From contig NZ_FRBI01000041.1 of NCBI RefSeq assembly GCF_900142575.1, positions 1 to 42,655 on the forward strand: a stretch of DNA of 42,655 nt, in the 5' to 3' direction. Both the position numbers and the translations under genes were made by a program. Origin of the DNA: Actinacidiphila paucisporea (GTDB lineage: Bacteria; Actinomycetota; Actinomycetes; Streptomycetales; Streptomycetaceae). The notes under the pieces were generated by a model that worked only from the letters and a program-made list of their open reading frames with translations, was not told the origin of the DNA and made no database searches. The stretch's first letter is position 1. Each line of letters starts with the position of its first letter. Shown here in pieces: positions 7,726 to 15,371 of the stretch.

Positions 7726-9315
7726 TCAGGCCAGCAGGACTCGCTTCCGCAGCAGGTCGAAGCCGGCCCGGCCGTACATCTGGCGCTTGATCATTTTGAT
7801 CCGGTTGACGTGGCCTTCGACGACGCCGGAGCTCCAGGGCAGTGTGAGGCCGGCGGTGACGGCGGCGAGATCGCGTTCGAGGCCGTTGACGAAAGCCTGG
7901 AGGCTGGGCAGGTTGTCGGCGCGGACTGCCTTGATCCACAGCGGGAGTTGGTCGCCCTGGAGTTGGGTGAGCATCGTCCCGAACGCGCGGACGTGCCCGG
8001 TGAGGGCCTCCAGTTCGGGGCAGTCGGCGAGGACGGACTTGAGCTTGAGGCGTTCGCTCTCCTGAAGGGTGTCGGGGTGGGTCAGGATCCAGCCGGTGAC
8101 CGTGCGGGGGGACGGCGGACGGGCCGCCGGCGCGGTCGGGGATGTCCGGAACGGCCGGAGGTAGGCGCGGACGGGTCCGTAGCCGCCCGTGTAGCCGTGT
8201 GCGTTGGTCTCTTCCCAGAGGGTCCAGGCGTTCGTGCAGCCTTCGGCCCATCGCTCGTGCAAGTGGGCCTTGAAGTCGTCGAGCTTGGTCCTGCGGTTCT
8301 GCCACTGCCCCTGGAACAGGTCTTCCGGCTTCGTGGCGTCGGCCAGCTGCTGGACGGTGCGGTAGGTCATGCCGAGCTGGCGCTGGATGGAGCGTCGGCT
8401 GTGGCCGGCGGCCAGTAGTGCGTGGACGGTGGCGTGCTTGGCGCGGGTGCGGTCAGCGAACCGGTGCCCGGTGGGCCACGGCGACCCGCTCTCGGACAGT
8501 GCCGGAGCTTTCTCCGGCACCGACTCGGCGAAGGTTGCGCGGAGGCACGAGCGGTGGCGGGAGACGCACCGCTCGGCCGCTTCGCCGAGGTTGCGCCAGA
8601 GGTGGAACCGGTCGGCGACCTGGACCGCGGTGGGTGCCCCAATTCTGGCGCCCTCGGCGAAGAACGGGGGGCGATCGCGGCAGACGACCTCGATCCCTGG
8701 GCGCTCGGCCAGCCAGGCCGCAACAGTGCCTGCCTCGCGATCCGGCAGCAGGTCCACCGGCCTGCGGGTCTCGACGTCGACCAGCACGGTCCCGTAGACA
8801 CGACCCTTGCGCATCGCGTACTCGTCGACGCCGACCACACGCGGGACCTGCAGCTGGGGCTCCGGGAGGGCGTCGACCAGCCGCAGGACCGTGTTCCGGC
8901 TGGCCTTCGCGCCGAGGACGTCGGCCAGCCGGGCACCGGCGCGACCAGCCAGGGCGAGGCCGACCTCAGCCAGCACCGATCGGAGTCGTTCGGTCCGTTG
9001 GCTGTACCGCCGGGTCAGACCCGCAACCTGCTCAACGAACGTCCGCCGTCCGCAGGAGACGTCTTCGCACGTGAAGCGCCGGACGCGAAGTCGCAGCACC
9101 ACCCGCCGTCCGGCCACGGGGAGGTCAGCAGGAAACCGCAGGTAAGAGCCGTGTAACTGCCCCGACCAGCTCCCGCAGCCCGGGCACCGAGCCCCAGCCG
9201 TCCGGCATCTGACACCGACTCGGATCACCTCGCCATCGTCCTGGACCGACTCCACCCTGATCCCCGGATCCGTCAGGAAGAGCAGCTCTTCCAATCGGAG
9301 CAGTACCTCGCGCAC
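7726..9315 (-). CDS. ISL3-family DDE transposase
   Basis: 529 residues, full length for the family. Cysteines C37, C44, C47, C83 and C88 (CRTAGARCPGCG, CEDVSCGRRTF) form the N-terminal zinc-binding domain. An HTH-like stretch follows (GARLADVLGAKASRNTVLRL). The catalytic domain has D164 in VVGVDEYAMRKG, D235 in VQVADRFHLWRN and the late Glu in WSSGVVEGHVNRIKMIKRQM, the standard ISL3 signature. The start at ATG 9315 leaves about 140 bases to the right terminal repeat. No frameshift is visible, so the element may still be active. Confidence 0.93.
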   Translation of the reverse strand: MREVLLRLEELLFLTDPGIRVESVQDDGEVIRVGVRCRTAGARCPGCGSWSGQLHGSYLRFPADLPVAGRRVVLRLRVRRFTCEDVSCGRRTFVEQVAGLTRRYSQRTERLRSVLAEVGLALAGRAGARLADVLGAKASRNTVLRLVDALPEPQLQVPRVVGVDEYAMRKGRVYGTVLVDVETRRPVDLLPDREAGTVAAWLAERPGIEVVCRDRPPFFAEGARIGAPTAVQVADRFHLWRNLGEAAERCVSRHRSCLRATFAESVPEKAPALSESGSPWPTGHRFADRTRAKHATVHALLAAGHSRRSIQRQLGMTYRTVQQLADATKPEDLFQGQWQNRRTKLDDFKAHLHERWAEGCTNAWTLWEETNAHGYTGGYGPVRAYLRPFRTSPTAPAARPPSPRTVTGWILTHPDTLQESERLKLKSVLADCPELEALTGHVRAFGTMLTQLQGDQLPLWIKAVRADNLPSLQAFVNGLERDLAAVTAGLTLPWSSGVVEGHVNRIKMIKRQMYGRAGFDLLRKRVLLA

Positions 9316-9414
9316 AGCCCAGAACCATCAGCCCGAACGAGGTCGGCACCGGCAGTTTCCGGACGATCTCGCGAGACCCACCAGCAAGGCCGTCAGTCAC
9401 AGGGAGTAGCCACA

Positions 9415-9456
9415 CTACAGAAGTTGGACCAGAACCCGTTCTCGTGAACAAAGCCA
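9415..9456 (-). repeat. Right terminal inverted repeat of the IS
   Basis: Reading inward on the minus strand it begins TGGCTTTGTTCACGAG and ends GGTCCAACTTCTGTAG, the mate of 6954-6995. Confidence 0.85.
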
Positions 9457-10012
9457 ATTGGTCCTCCAGCACGTCCGCGTCCTCCAGCCGCGTGAGCACG
9501 TACACGACCGCGACGTCGTGGCCGGCCTCGATCGCGGCCCGAGTCGCATCGTCCCCCAGCGCCCATAGCAGCGACAGGGTCGCCGGCGGCCGCGGCACCA
9601 GATCGAACGCCGCCACCGGGCCCGGCAGCATCCGACGCCTGGCCGGCGACACCTTGCCGTCCTCGTCCAGCACGACGACTTCCGACTCCCCGGCCCCTGC
9701 TCCTAGTCGTCCGCGTAGGTCGGGCGGATGAACCTCCGCCCCAGCCGCACCGCCGGCGCCTCCCCGGCCGGGACGCCCGGAACCCACAGCTCCGGGTGCG
9801 GGTGCAGACCCCACCCAAACAGCGCCTTCCCCTCCGCCTCCGTCACCACCCCGGACAGCCCCAGCAGCCGCGCCCCGCGCCCGGTCCACTCCCCCGCCAG
9901 CTCCTGGCCCACCGGCAGCGGCGCCCCGCGGCGGTCCCGGGCCGCCATCGCCCACAGTCACGCTCGTGAAGCAGTACGGGTACGCCGACCCGGCGACACA
10001 CGCTATCGACAT
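9457..10012 (-). pseudogene. MobF/TrwC-type relaxase remnant, copy B (cut by the IS)
   Basis: From ATG 10012 the frame starts MSIACVAGSAYPY. A shift near 9945 is needed to continue into PLPVGQELAGEWTGRGARLL and VVTEAEGKALFGWGLHPHPE, and a second near 9705 to reach VVVLDEDGKVSPARRRM and AAFDLVPRPPATLSLLWALG. Similarity to copy A ends in ATRAAIEAGHDVAV...LTRLED, where the IS right end begins, so the HUH histidines are absent. Two frameshifts plus truncation make it non-functional as a relaxase. Confidence 0.75.
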
Positions 10013-10066
10013 CGTCACCCCGCCACCACACCCCGCCCTGGGCCGGGCAGAACGGTGCGGCCGGCA

Positions 10067-10118
10067 CCAGATCCCGGCAGACGGAAGGAACGGCCCGAAG
10101 ACTTCTCGGACCGCCCCG
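10067..10118 (-). repeat. Conserved inverted-repeat leader upstream of relaxase copy B
   Basis: Same block as at 2471-2520 and 16381-16430: the CCCGGCAGACGGAAGG segment followed by an inverted repeat whose outer arms here are GGGGCGG and CCGTTCC around GAAGTCTTC. The leader is kept even though the gene behind it is broken. Confidence 0.65.
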
Positions 10119-10435
10119 TAGGACGGGACCCCGACGCTGGACTGCTCCGCAGCGGGAGCGTGCTGCGCCGTCGCCTCGTAGCCGCATCGGCTGAGAGCAG
10201 CCGGCAGGACATCGCGCGCTGCGGAGGTCGCGCAGAGCGGACCCGCGACCGTCCAAGGGTCCTCGGGATCACGGCACCTGAGAGGCTGCCGCGTTGTGGC
10301 TGGGGCCCGATGCTGTGCAGCTGTGACGGGTTCGGCACCGGTGATGCCCTGTGGTGGGCCCCGGGACTGACGTGGTTCCTGCACGGTGGGAAGCACGCAA
10401 CGGCGATACAAAGCCGAGATTCGTAGGAGGACAAC
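10119..10435. other. Intergenic region in front of the signalling cluster
   Basis: About 317 bases with no supported gene. It should hold the promoter for the gene at 10436. Nothing I can call a canonical -10/-35 pair is visible. An AGGAGG ribosome site precedes the GTG at 10436. Confidence 0.5.
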
Positions 10436-10954
10436 GTGCCTGACACCGTGGAGCACTTCACTCCAGCCGCCTTCCCGGATCATAGGCAGCTCGGGGATGC
10501 AGCCGCGGCGATGTTCGTGGAAGTACAGCGGGCAGATACGAAGGCAACGACGTTGTGCGGCGTGGCCGGCGGCCTGCTCGCGGTGGGTGCCGCTGCTCTG
10601 TCGAGTGTGGCGAGGTCTGGTTGGGTGGCGGTCGCGGTTCTGGCGTGTGCCGCGGTCCTACTGGGAGCGGCGCTCGTCACGGCCTTGTCTGCAATCCGCC
10701 CAGTCGTGCCGCGTGGCGGTGAGTTCAGGAGCTTCGCGGGTGCTGGTCAAGAAGAGGAGCGGCCCGGCCATACCTTGGCCGCGTTCGGAGTGACGAACTC
10801 CAGTGAGCGTGCGCGGGTGGAGGCGGAGCGACTGGCGTTGTACTCCGGCCTGGCGCAGCGGAAGTTCCGTGCGGTGAAGTGGGCAGTCGATCTTACGGCA
10901 ACTGCCCTAGGAGTGGCTGGAATCGGCCTATTGAGCGTATACATCACCCGTTGA
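10436..10954 (+). CDS. Pycsar-type transmembrane effector-like protein (DUF5706-like)
   Basis: 172 residues from GTG 10436, behind a strong AGGAGG. Order: a short N-terminal helix (FVEVQRADTKATTLCGVAGG), two membrane segments at about 39-57 and 63-85, a loop with AIRPVVPRGGEF, a helix with RVEAERLALYSGLAQRKFRA, and a third membrane segment at about 150-168. The A-D-x-K-A entry, the R-P-x-x-P-R-G after TM2 and the L-x-x-R-K-F/Y-R-x-x-x-W-A exit are the features of the Pycsar effector (PycTM) family, which disrupts the membrane after binding cyclic UMP or CMP. The neighbouring Crp-like and cyclase-like genes fit that role. Ligand and membrane damage here are inference. Confidence 0.75.
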   Translation: MPDTVEHFTPAAFPDHRQLGDAAAAMFVEVQRADTKATTLCGVAGGLLAVGAAALSSVARSGWVAVAVLACAAVLLGAALVTALSAIRPVVPRGGEFRSFAGAGQEEERPGHTLAAFGVTNSSERARVEAERLALYSGLAQRKFRAVKWAVDLTATALGVAGIGLLSVYITR

Positions 10955-10993
10955 GAACATCGTGGCGTGACGGGCACCACACTCGGGGGGTGT

Positions 10994-11653
10994 ATGTATC
11001 AGCCGCATGTCTCGGTTATCGGCGCTGGTCTGTGGGCGCAGTTGCGTCAGCTGGCTCCGGTCCGCGTGCGCCCGGCCAGGAGCGTGCTGTTACGGCAGGG
11101 GGATCCGGGCACCCACGTCATCCTGCTGGTCTCTGGATCGACCTTGATCACGCTCACCGGATCACATGGCGAACGGACGCTGCTGGCGGTACGCGGCGCA
11201 GGTGAGCTGCTGGGGGAGCTTGCGGTTCTGGACGCTCAGCCACGCACTGCCTCGGTCATCGCCGCGGAGGACTGCCGGGTACACATCATTCCTGCCTCTG
11301 ACTTCTTGGCCTTCGTCGACCGCCACGATCTGCAGGCTGCGCTGCTGCGTCACGCCATCGCGCGTGTACGTGAAGCGGAGACCGTACGCCTGGAAATGGC
11401 CACTTCGGCCGTGCCGGTGCGCCTGGCCTCGGCGCTTGGACGCTTGCTCCAGGCCGCGTCAGCGGGCAGCGCGGAATATATCGTACGGCTGACCCAACTG
11501 GAGCTGTCACAGCTGATCGGTGCGTCCCGTAACGCTGTGGGTACGGCTTTGAAGCCCTGGCGCGAACGCGGATGGCTTACCACGGAGGCCGCCGGCGGAC
11601 TTGTCATCCGCGACATCACCTCGATCCAGTCACACGCCCACGCCCAGACGTGA
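10994..11653 (+). CDS. Crp/Fnr-family cyclic-nucleotide-binding regulator
   Basis: 219 residues from ATG 10994, chosen because GGGGGG lies 4 bases before it; GTG 10967 is the longer alternative and would leave only 12 bases after the effector gene. Residues 10-120 form a cNMP-binding jelly roll with an intact phosphate-binding cassette: G74-E75-L76-A77 and R84-T85-A86 in GELAVLDAQPRTAS. A long C-helix follows, then a winged helix-turn-helix (LTQLELSQLIGASRNAVGTA, residues 167-186). The conserved Glu and Arg mean that it can probably bind a cyclic nucleotide. It sits between a Pycsar-like effector and a nucleotide cyclase, so it is a natural reader of that signal. Target genes are not known. 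Confidence 0.88.
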   Translation: MYQPHVSVIGAGLWAQLRQLAPVRVRPARSVLLRQGDPGTHVILLVSGSTLITLTGSHGERTLLAVRGAGELLGELAVLDAQPRTASVIAAEDCRVHIIPASDFLAFVDRHDLQAALLRHAIARVREAETVRLEMATSAVPVRLASALGRLLQAASAGSAEYIVRLTQLELSQLIGASRNAVGTALKPWRERGWLTTEAAGGLVIRDITSIQSHAHAQT

Positions 11654-11667
11654 CCGACCGCACCGGC

Positions 11668-11691
11668 GCGGTGCCCAGCACTGGGCACCGC
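11668..11691. terminator. Perfect short hairpin between the crp-like and cyclase genes
   Basis: An 11-base inverted repeat (GCGGTGCCCAG and CTGGGCACCGC) with a CA centre, 14 bases after the crp-like stop. It could be a terminator separating two transcripts or, given its symmetry and position, a binding site for the Crp-like dimer in front of the cyclase operon. I cannot decide between them. Confidence 0.55.
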
Positions 11692-11770
11692 CGTCGTTCG
11701 GGTGCGTCCAGCATGAGGCAGCACACCCACTCGGGTGACCCCGCAATTCGATGGAAAGGCTTGCTGCCCC

Positions 11771-12583
11771 ATGCCCTCTCTCGTCCCGTCCGACGTCGCG
11801 GATGTGCCGCCGGAACACGCTCTGTTGACCGTTGACATGAAGGAGTACAGCAAGCTCCCCGAAGCGAAGATGGCGCCCGCGCGGGCCGATCTGGACAGCA
11901 TGCTGACGACGGTCTTCGCTCAGTGCGGGATCGACGACACAACGCTGCTCGGCGCGGACCGCGGAGACGGTGCCATCTTCGTGCTGCCGGCCCGGCACGC
12001 AGCCCGCCTGATCGACCCACTGCTCATTCATCTCGCTCAGGCACTCGAGCGGCGCGAGCAGACCCGGCTGGCCAGTGCGCCAACGATCCGGCTGCGGGCG
12101 AGTGTGCACGTCGGTCCCCTGGCGCCGCCGAAGCACCGGGGGGACGCCGCCAACGACGCCTGCCGGCTCGTCGACAGCGACGCGGCCCGCCGGGCTATGA
12201 CCGCCGCCGTGGATCACGGGGTGCTGCTGGCTGCCGTGGTGTCGGACACCGTCTTTGGCCGCACGGTCGCCGCGGGCCGCACGTCTGCTCTTAGGGAGCA
12301 ACACTTCCACCGGGCTACCGCCCGCGTCGCGGACAAGCCGGACTTCGAGCAGACCTGCTGGCTGTTCGTCCCTGGGTTGGTCCCTTCGGTCCTCGCCCGC
12401 TATCTGACACAGGACAGCGGCCTCGTACCTGACGGCCGCCCCAGCCAGGCAGCTCAGCACAGCACAAAGGGCACCACCGCGAGCGGAGACAGCCGCACCG
12501 TACGGCAGAAGGGCAAGGCCAGCGGCAAGGCCCGGCTGATCCAGGTCGGCCGCGACTACATCCCCGGCAAGGAGCAGTCATGA
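11771..12583 (+). CDS. Class III nucleotide-cyclase-like protein with a C-terminal RHIM-like motif
   Basis: 270 residues from ATG 11771 (GTG 11735 is a weaker alternative). The catalytic set of class III cyclases is present: metal Asp D22 in LLTVDMKEYSKL, D66 in GADRGDGAIFVLP, the HVG strand at 113-115, and N128-x3-R132 in GDAANDACRLVDS. Pycsar cyclases (cUMP/cCMP) are soluble class III enzymes of this type; the nucleotide made here cannot be read from sequence. After the domain comes a Ser/Thr/Gly/Lys-rich linker and a last segment ASGKARLIQVGRDYIPG, which matches the N-terminus of the next protein and has the IQVG core of RHIM-like amyloid motifs. The stop overlaps the next start (ATGA), so the two are translationally coupled. 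Probable signal-producing effector recruited by the NTPase. Confidence 0.78.
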   Translation: MPSLVPSDVADVPPEHALLTVDMKEYSKLPEAKMAPARADLDSMLTTVFAQCGIDDTTLLGADRGDGAIFVLPARHAARLIDPLLIHLAQALERREQTRLASAPTIRLRASVHVGPLAPPKHRGDAANDACRLVDSDAARRAMTAAVDHGVLLAAVVSDTVFGRTVAAGRTSALREQHFHRATARVADKPDFEQTCWLFVPGLVPSVLARYLTQDSGLVPDGRPSQAAQHSTKGTTASGDSRTVRQKGKASGKARLIQVGRDYIPGKEQS

Positions 12584-14607
12584 TCGATGCCGAGGACACC
12601 GTAGCGGTACAGCAGCAGATCGAAGCGTCCGGCCAGGCGCAGGTGACGCAGGTCGGCCGCGACTACACGGTGCACCACCAATACGTCCGGGGCTGGCAGT
12701 ACCTGCGCAGCGTCAGTGTCGACGACGACGAACTAGACCTCGTGGAACACGCGTTCGTTGATCCTCGCGGGCCGCAAGGATCCGGCCAGGTGGCGCAGGC
12801 CGTCAGTATGCTCGGCCGCCCCTATGGCAAGGGCCACGTCCTGGTGCTGTGCGGCGAGGCCGGCACGGGACGGCGCACGGCAGCGCTGCATGCGCTGCGC
12901 AAGGCGGGGGTGCCCAGGAAGCAGATCGACTGGCTGATCCTGGACTGGGAGGAGCCGCGCACCGAGCAGATCCCTCACGCACAGGGGCGCGCCTGCATTC
13001 TGGACCTGACGGGCTACCGCGCTCTGCAGGAGGACTTCTACACCGGACTTGCCCATTATCAAAAGCAGGCCCACGCCTCCGACGCCTTTCTGGTCATCCT
13101 GGCCGACCCGAACAGCTGGAATCCCAATGCCCTCGCGACCGTGCCGACTGTGCACCTCGCGCGTCCCTCGGCCGCACAGGTCGCCGAGGCTCATCTGCGG
13201 TACCTGGCTGCCGACCGGGTGGATTGGCTGACCCGCGATCCGCTCAACGATCTGCTCGCCCCTGAGGCGCCGGCGTCCGATGGTGCCCGGCTGGCCCGGC
13301 TCGTTGCCGAGGCCGAGGACGACGGCCGGTTCGAAGTCGGCAAGCAGTTCACCGACTGGCAGAAGCATCTGGAAACCTGGTTCGAGGAGCACGCCGCGCC
13401 GGCTGACCTGCAGGAGCGCGCGTTGCTGATCGCGGCCGCCCTGTTGGATGGAGCTCCGGCCGCCGTCGTGCTGGGGGCCGCGGACCAGCTGTTCACGCAA
13501 GTCGGTGGTGAGCTGCCGCGTGGAGGTGCGCTGTCTGGCCGTGACCTGGACAAGCGGCTGCACGAGATCTGCGCCTCGCAGACGGATGACGAGGGCATCT
13601 CCTTGGAGAAGAAGCAGCGGGGTCTTGCCGGGGCTGCGCTGAAGTACGTGTGGCGGCAACGGCCTCAGCTGCGGCCCGTGCTGCTGGAGTGGGCCTCCCA
13701 GATCAGCGCACCCAATAAGATCGCCGACCGTCATCTGCAGCGCGTCGCCGACCGCCTGGTGCCACTGTCGTTGCTGCCCGGCGGCTCGACCGTGCTGGAG
13801 GTGGCCAGGGGGTGGATTGAGACCAGCAGTGGGGCGCACCGTCAGCTGGCGATCAGCATCGTGGAGACCATGGCGCTCGATCCGGTCGTCGGCGTCGGTG
13901 TACGCAAGCAGTTGTACGGCTGGGCCTACCAGAGGACAACCAGTGAAAAGCTGATCGCCGCGATCGCTGCGGTCTGCGCGGGCGAGCTGGGCCAGCGGTA
14001 CCCCCGGGTCGCCCTGACCAGGCTGCGGTTGCTGGCGTCCCGCGATGGCGACCGGGCCGGGGACGCCGTCGCCGACGCGGTGCGCACACTGGTGAGCACT
14101 CCCGAGCAACGCATCCTGGTGCTGTCGGAGATCGTGCAGTGGGCCGAATCCGACAGCAGCACCATCCGTAAGGCCGGAGCGGCAACCTTTCTGGCCCTGA
14201 CCGACATCACCAGCGACATTCTCCTGCCGCTGCCCACGAACCAGGAGCGCTCCAGAGAGGCCGTCGACGCTCCTGATGTGCTGGCCGGTCAGCTGTTCGT
14301 CCGCGGCTGGCGAGCCGCCCTGCAGGAGCCTACGACAGCCCAGGCGGCGTACCGGGATCTCGCGTCCTGGCTGGACTCGCCCCAGCTCCAGGACGACCAG
14401 GTCCTGCCGCTGGCCGCGCAAGTGCTGCGCGGCAATCTGGGCCAGGAAGGCCCCTCCGGGCTGCTGGTGGGCTCGCCCGACAGCTCCGACCTTGGACGGG
14501 CCCGACGCGCACAGCTGCTCGCCCAGCTGCTCTCCGACGTGGCTTCCGCGGCCAGCGCCAGTGGCATGGCGCGGCCCGGCGGTGAGCGCGCCGCCGTGAC
14601 GGCGTGA
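12580..14607 (+). CDS. STAND-like NTPase with an N-terminal RHIM-like motif
   Basis: 675 residues. Residues 16-30 (ASGQAQVTQVGRDYT) repeat the motif at the end of the cyclase. After HHQYVRGWQYLRSVSVDDDE comes a P-loop domain with GEAGTGRRTAA at 92-102. This is a variant Walker A in which the lysine is Arg and the Ser/Thr is shifted by one. ILDLTG near 140-145 and FLVILAD near 175 are hydrophobic-Asp strands. The rest (about 280-650) is all-helical, consistent with the winged-helix and repeat sensor region of STAND proteins, but no named repeat is obvious. STAND proteins detect an invader-derived cue, oligomerise and recruit an effector. Here the shared motif and the ATGA/GTGA overlaps make the cyclase the likely partner. 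The trigger is unknown. Confidence 0.7.
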   Translation: MIDAEDTVAVQQQIEASGQAQVTQVGRDYTVHHQYVRGWQYLRSVSVDDDELDLVEHAFVDPRGPQGSGQVAQAVSMLGRPYGKGHVLVLCGEAGTGRRTAALHALRKAGVPRKQIDWLILDWEEPRTEQIPHAQGRACILDLTGYRALQEDFYTGLAHYQKQAHASDAFLVILADPNSWNPNALATVPTVHLARPSAAQVAEAHLRYLAADRVDWLTRDPLNDLLAPEAPASDGARLARLVAEAEDDGRFEVGKQFTDWQKHLETWFEEHAAPADLQERALLIAAALLDGAPAAVVLGAADQLFTQVGGELPRGGALSGRDLDKRLHEICASQTDDEGISLEKKQRGLAGAALKYVWRQRPQLRPVLLEWASQISAPNKIADRHLQRVADRLVPLSLLPGGSTVLEVARGWIETSSGAHRQLAISIVETMALDPVVGVGVRKQLYGWAYQRTTSEKLIAAIAAVCAGELGQRYPRVALTRLRLLASRDGDRAGDAVADAVRTLVSTPEQRILVLSEIVQWAESDSSTIRKAGAATFLALTDITSDILLPLPTNQERSREAVDAPDVLAGQLFVRGWRAALQEPTTAQAAYRDLASWLDSPQLQDDQVLPLAAQVLRGNLGQEGPSGLLVGSPDSSDLGRARRAQLLAQLLSDVASAASASGMARPGGERAAVTA

Positions 14608-15371
14608 GTCTGCTACGCCGGCGCAGCAGACGGTCCCAGCTCGCAGCCGATGCGGCAAGTGGGAGCACGGCTCATCCGCTCGTGCTGAGCGACGAGCGGA
14701 TGGCCAGCTGCATCAGCAGTGTGCGCTTCACCGTCCGCATCACCGGGAGCTGGCAGTGGACGCATCCCGATGACACGGGCCGCCAGGGAGATCTGGCGCT
14801 GCCGGCGCGTGAGCACCTACGCCGACAGGCCGCGGGAATCCTGTGCCGGCACTCCGTTCTGGATCTCGCCGCGGCCCACGACGCCATCAACTCGGGCCTT
14901 TCCCGGATCGGTTGCGCCATGCCTGGGCTGGAGGTCAGCGGCATGGCGGAGCTGAGCGTCGCGGCAGCGGACCGCGCCTTGGCCGAGGAACATGACCGCC
15001 GTCAGCAAGCGGCAGACCTCGAACACGGTGAGGAGCTGCACCGCCTGGCCCAGTTGCAGCAGGTGCTCGCTGACCCCGACCTACGCCGCGTGTGGTGGAT
15101 GGCCCAGTTCCCCGACCGCTTCAACGACCTCGGCAGCCTGGCAGAGGTGCTGGGGGGTCTGCCTGCTCCGCAGGAGGCGCAAGACGACGACCTGCGCGGT
15201 GACGTCCGGCGTCTGACCGACGGCCTCGTCACCGCCCTGCACACCCCGCAGCAGCGCGAGGTCTTCCTCCAGGCCCTCGTCCAAACCCTCACCGCCCTCG
15301 GCCACCACCACCTGACCACGGCTGCCGTCCTCCAACACCGTCCTCACGACCCAGGGAGCACGCCGGCATGA
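14604..15371 (+). CDS. SPFH-like/coiled-coil protein of the signalling operon
   Basis: 255 residues from GTG 14604, which overlaps the NTPase stop (GTGA). Residues 37-125 (SVRFTVRITGSWQWTHPDD, then AAAHDAINSGLSR, then GLEVSGMAELSVA) resemble the beta-rich body and start of the helix of SPFH/prohibitin-type proteins. Residues 120-160 (ADRALAEEHDRRQQAADLEH and on) are a charged coiled coil. A conserved-looking DPDLRRVWWMAQFPDR follows, and a C-terminal helical tail. No membrane segment is seen. Its position inside the overlapping operon implies that it works with the cyclase and NTPase, perhaps as an adaptor or localisation factor. That is inference; the SPFH resemblance is weak. Confidence 0.6.
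   Translation: MSLLRRRSRRSQLAADAASGSTAHPLVLSDERMASCISSVRFTVRITGSWQWTHPDDTGRQGDLALPAREHLRRQAAGILCRHSVLDLAAAHDAINSGLSRIGCAMPGLEVSGMAELSVAAADRALAEEHDRRQQAADLEHGEELHRLAQLQQVLADPDLRRVWWMAQFPDRFNDLGSLAEVLGGLPAPQEAQDDDLRGDVRRLTDGLVTALHTPQQREVFLQALVQTLTALGHHHLTTAAVLQHRPHDPGSTPA

Larger units (their letters stand above)
6954..9456. mobile_element. ISL3-family insertion sequence with a passenger gene
   Basis: The element is bounded by 42-base terminal inverted repeats starting TGGYTTTGTTCACGAG (6954-6995 and 9415-9456, about five mismatches). It contains a minus-strand ISL3-type transposase (7726-9315) and, convergent with it, a 216-residue gene of unknown function (7043-7693). The bases just outside both ends share ATTGGT (6948-6953 and 9457-9462); ISL3 elements usually make 8-base duplications, and the 8-base flanks agree at 6 positions if the terminal T is counted as flank. 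The right end abuts relaxase fragment B, which is cut there. Confidence 0.85.
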
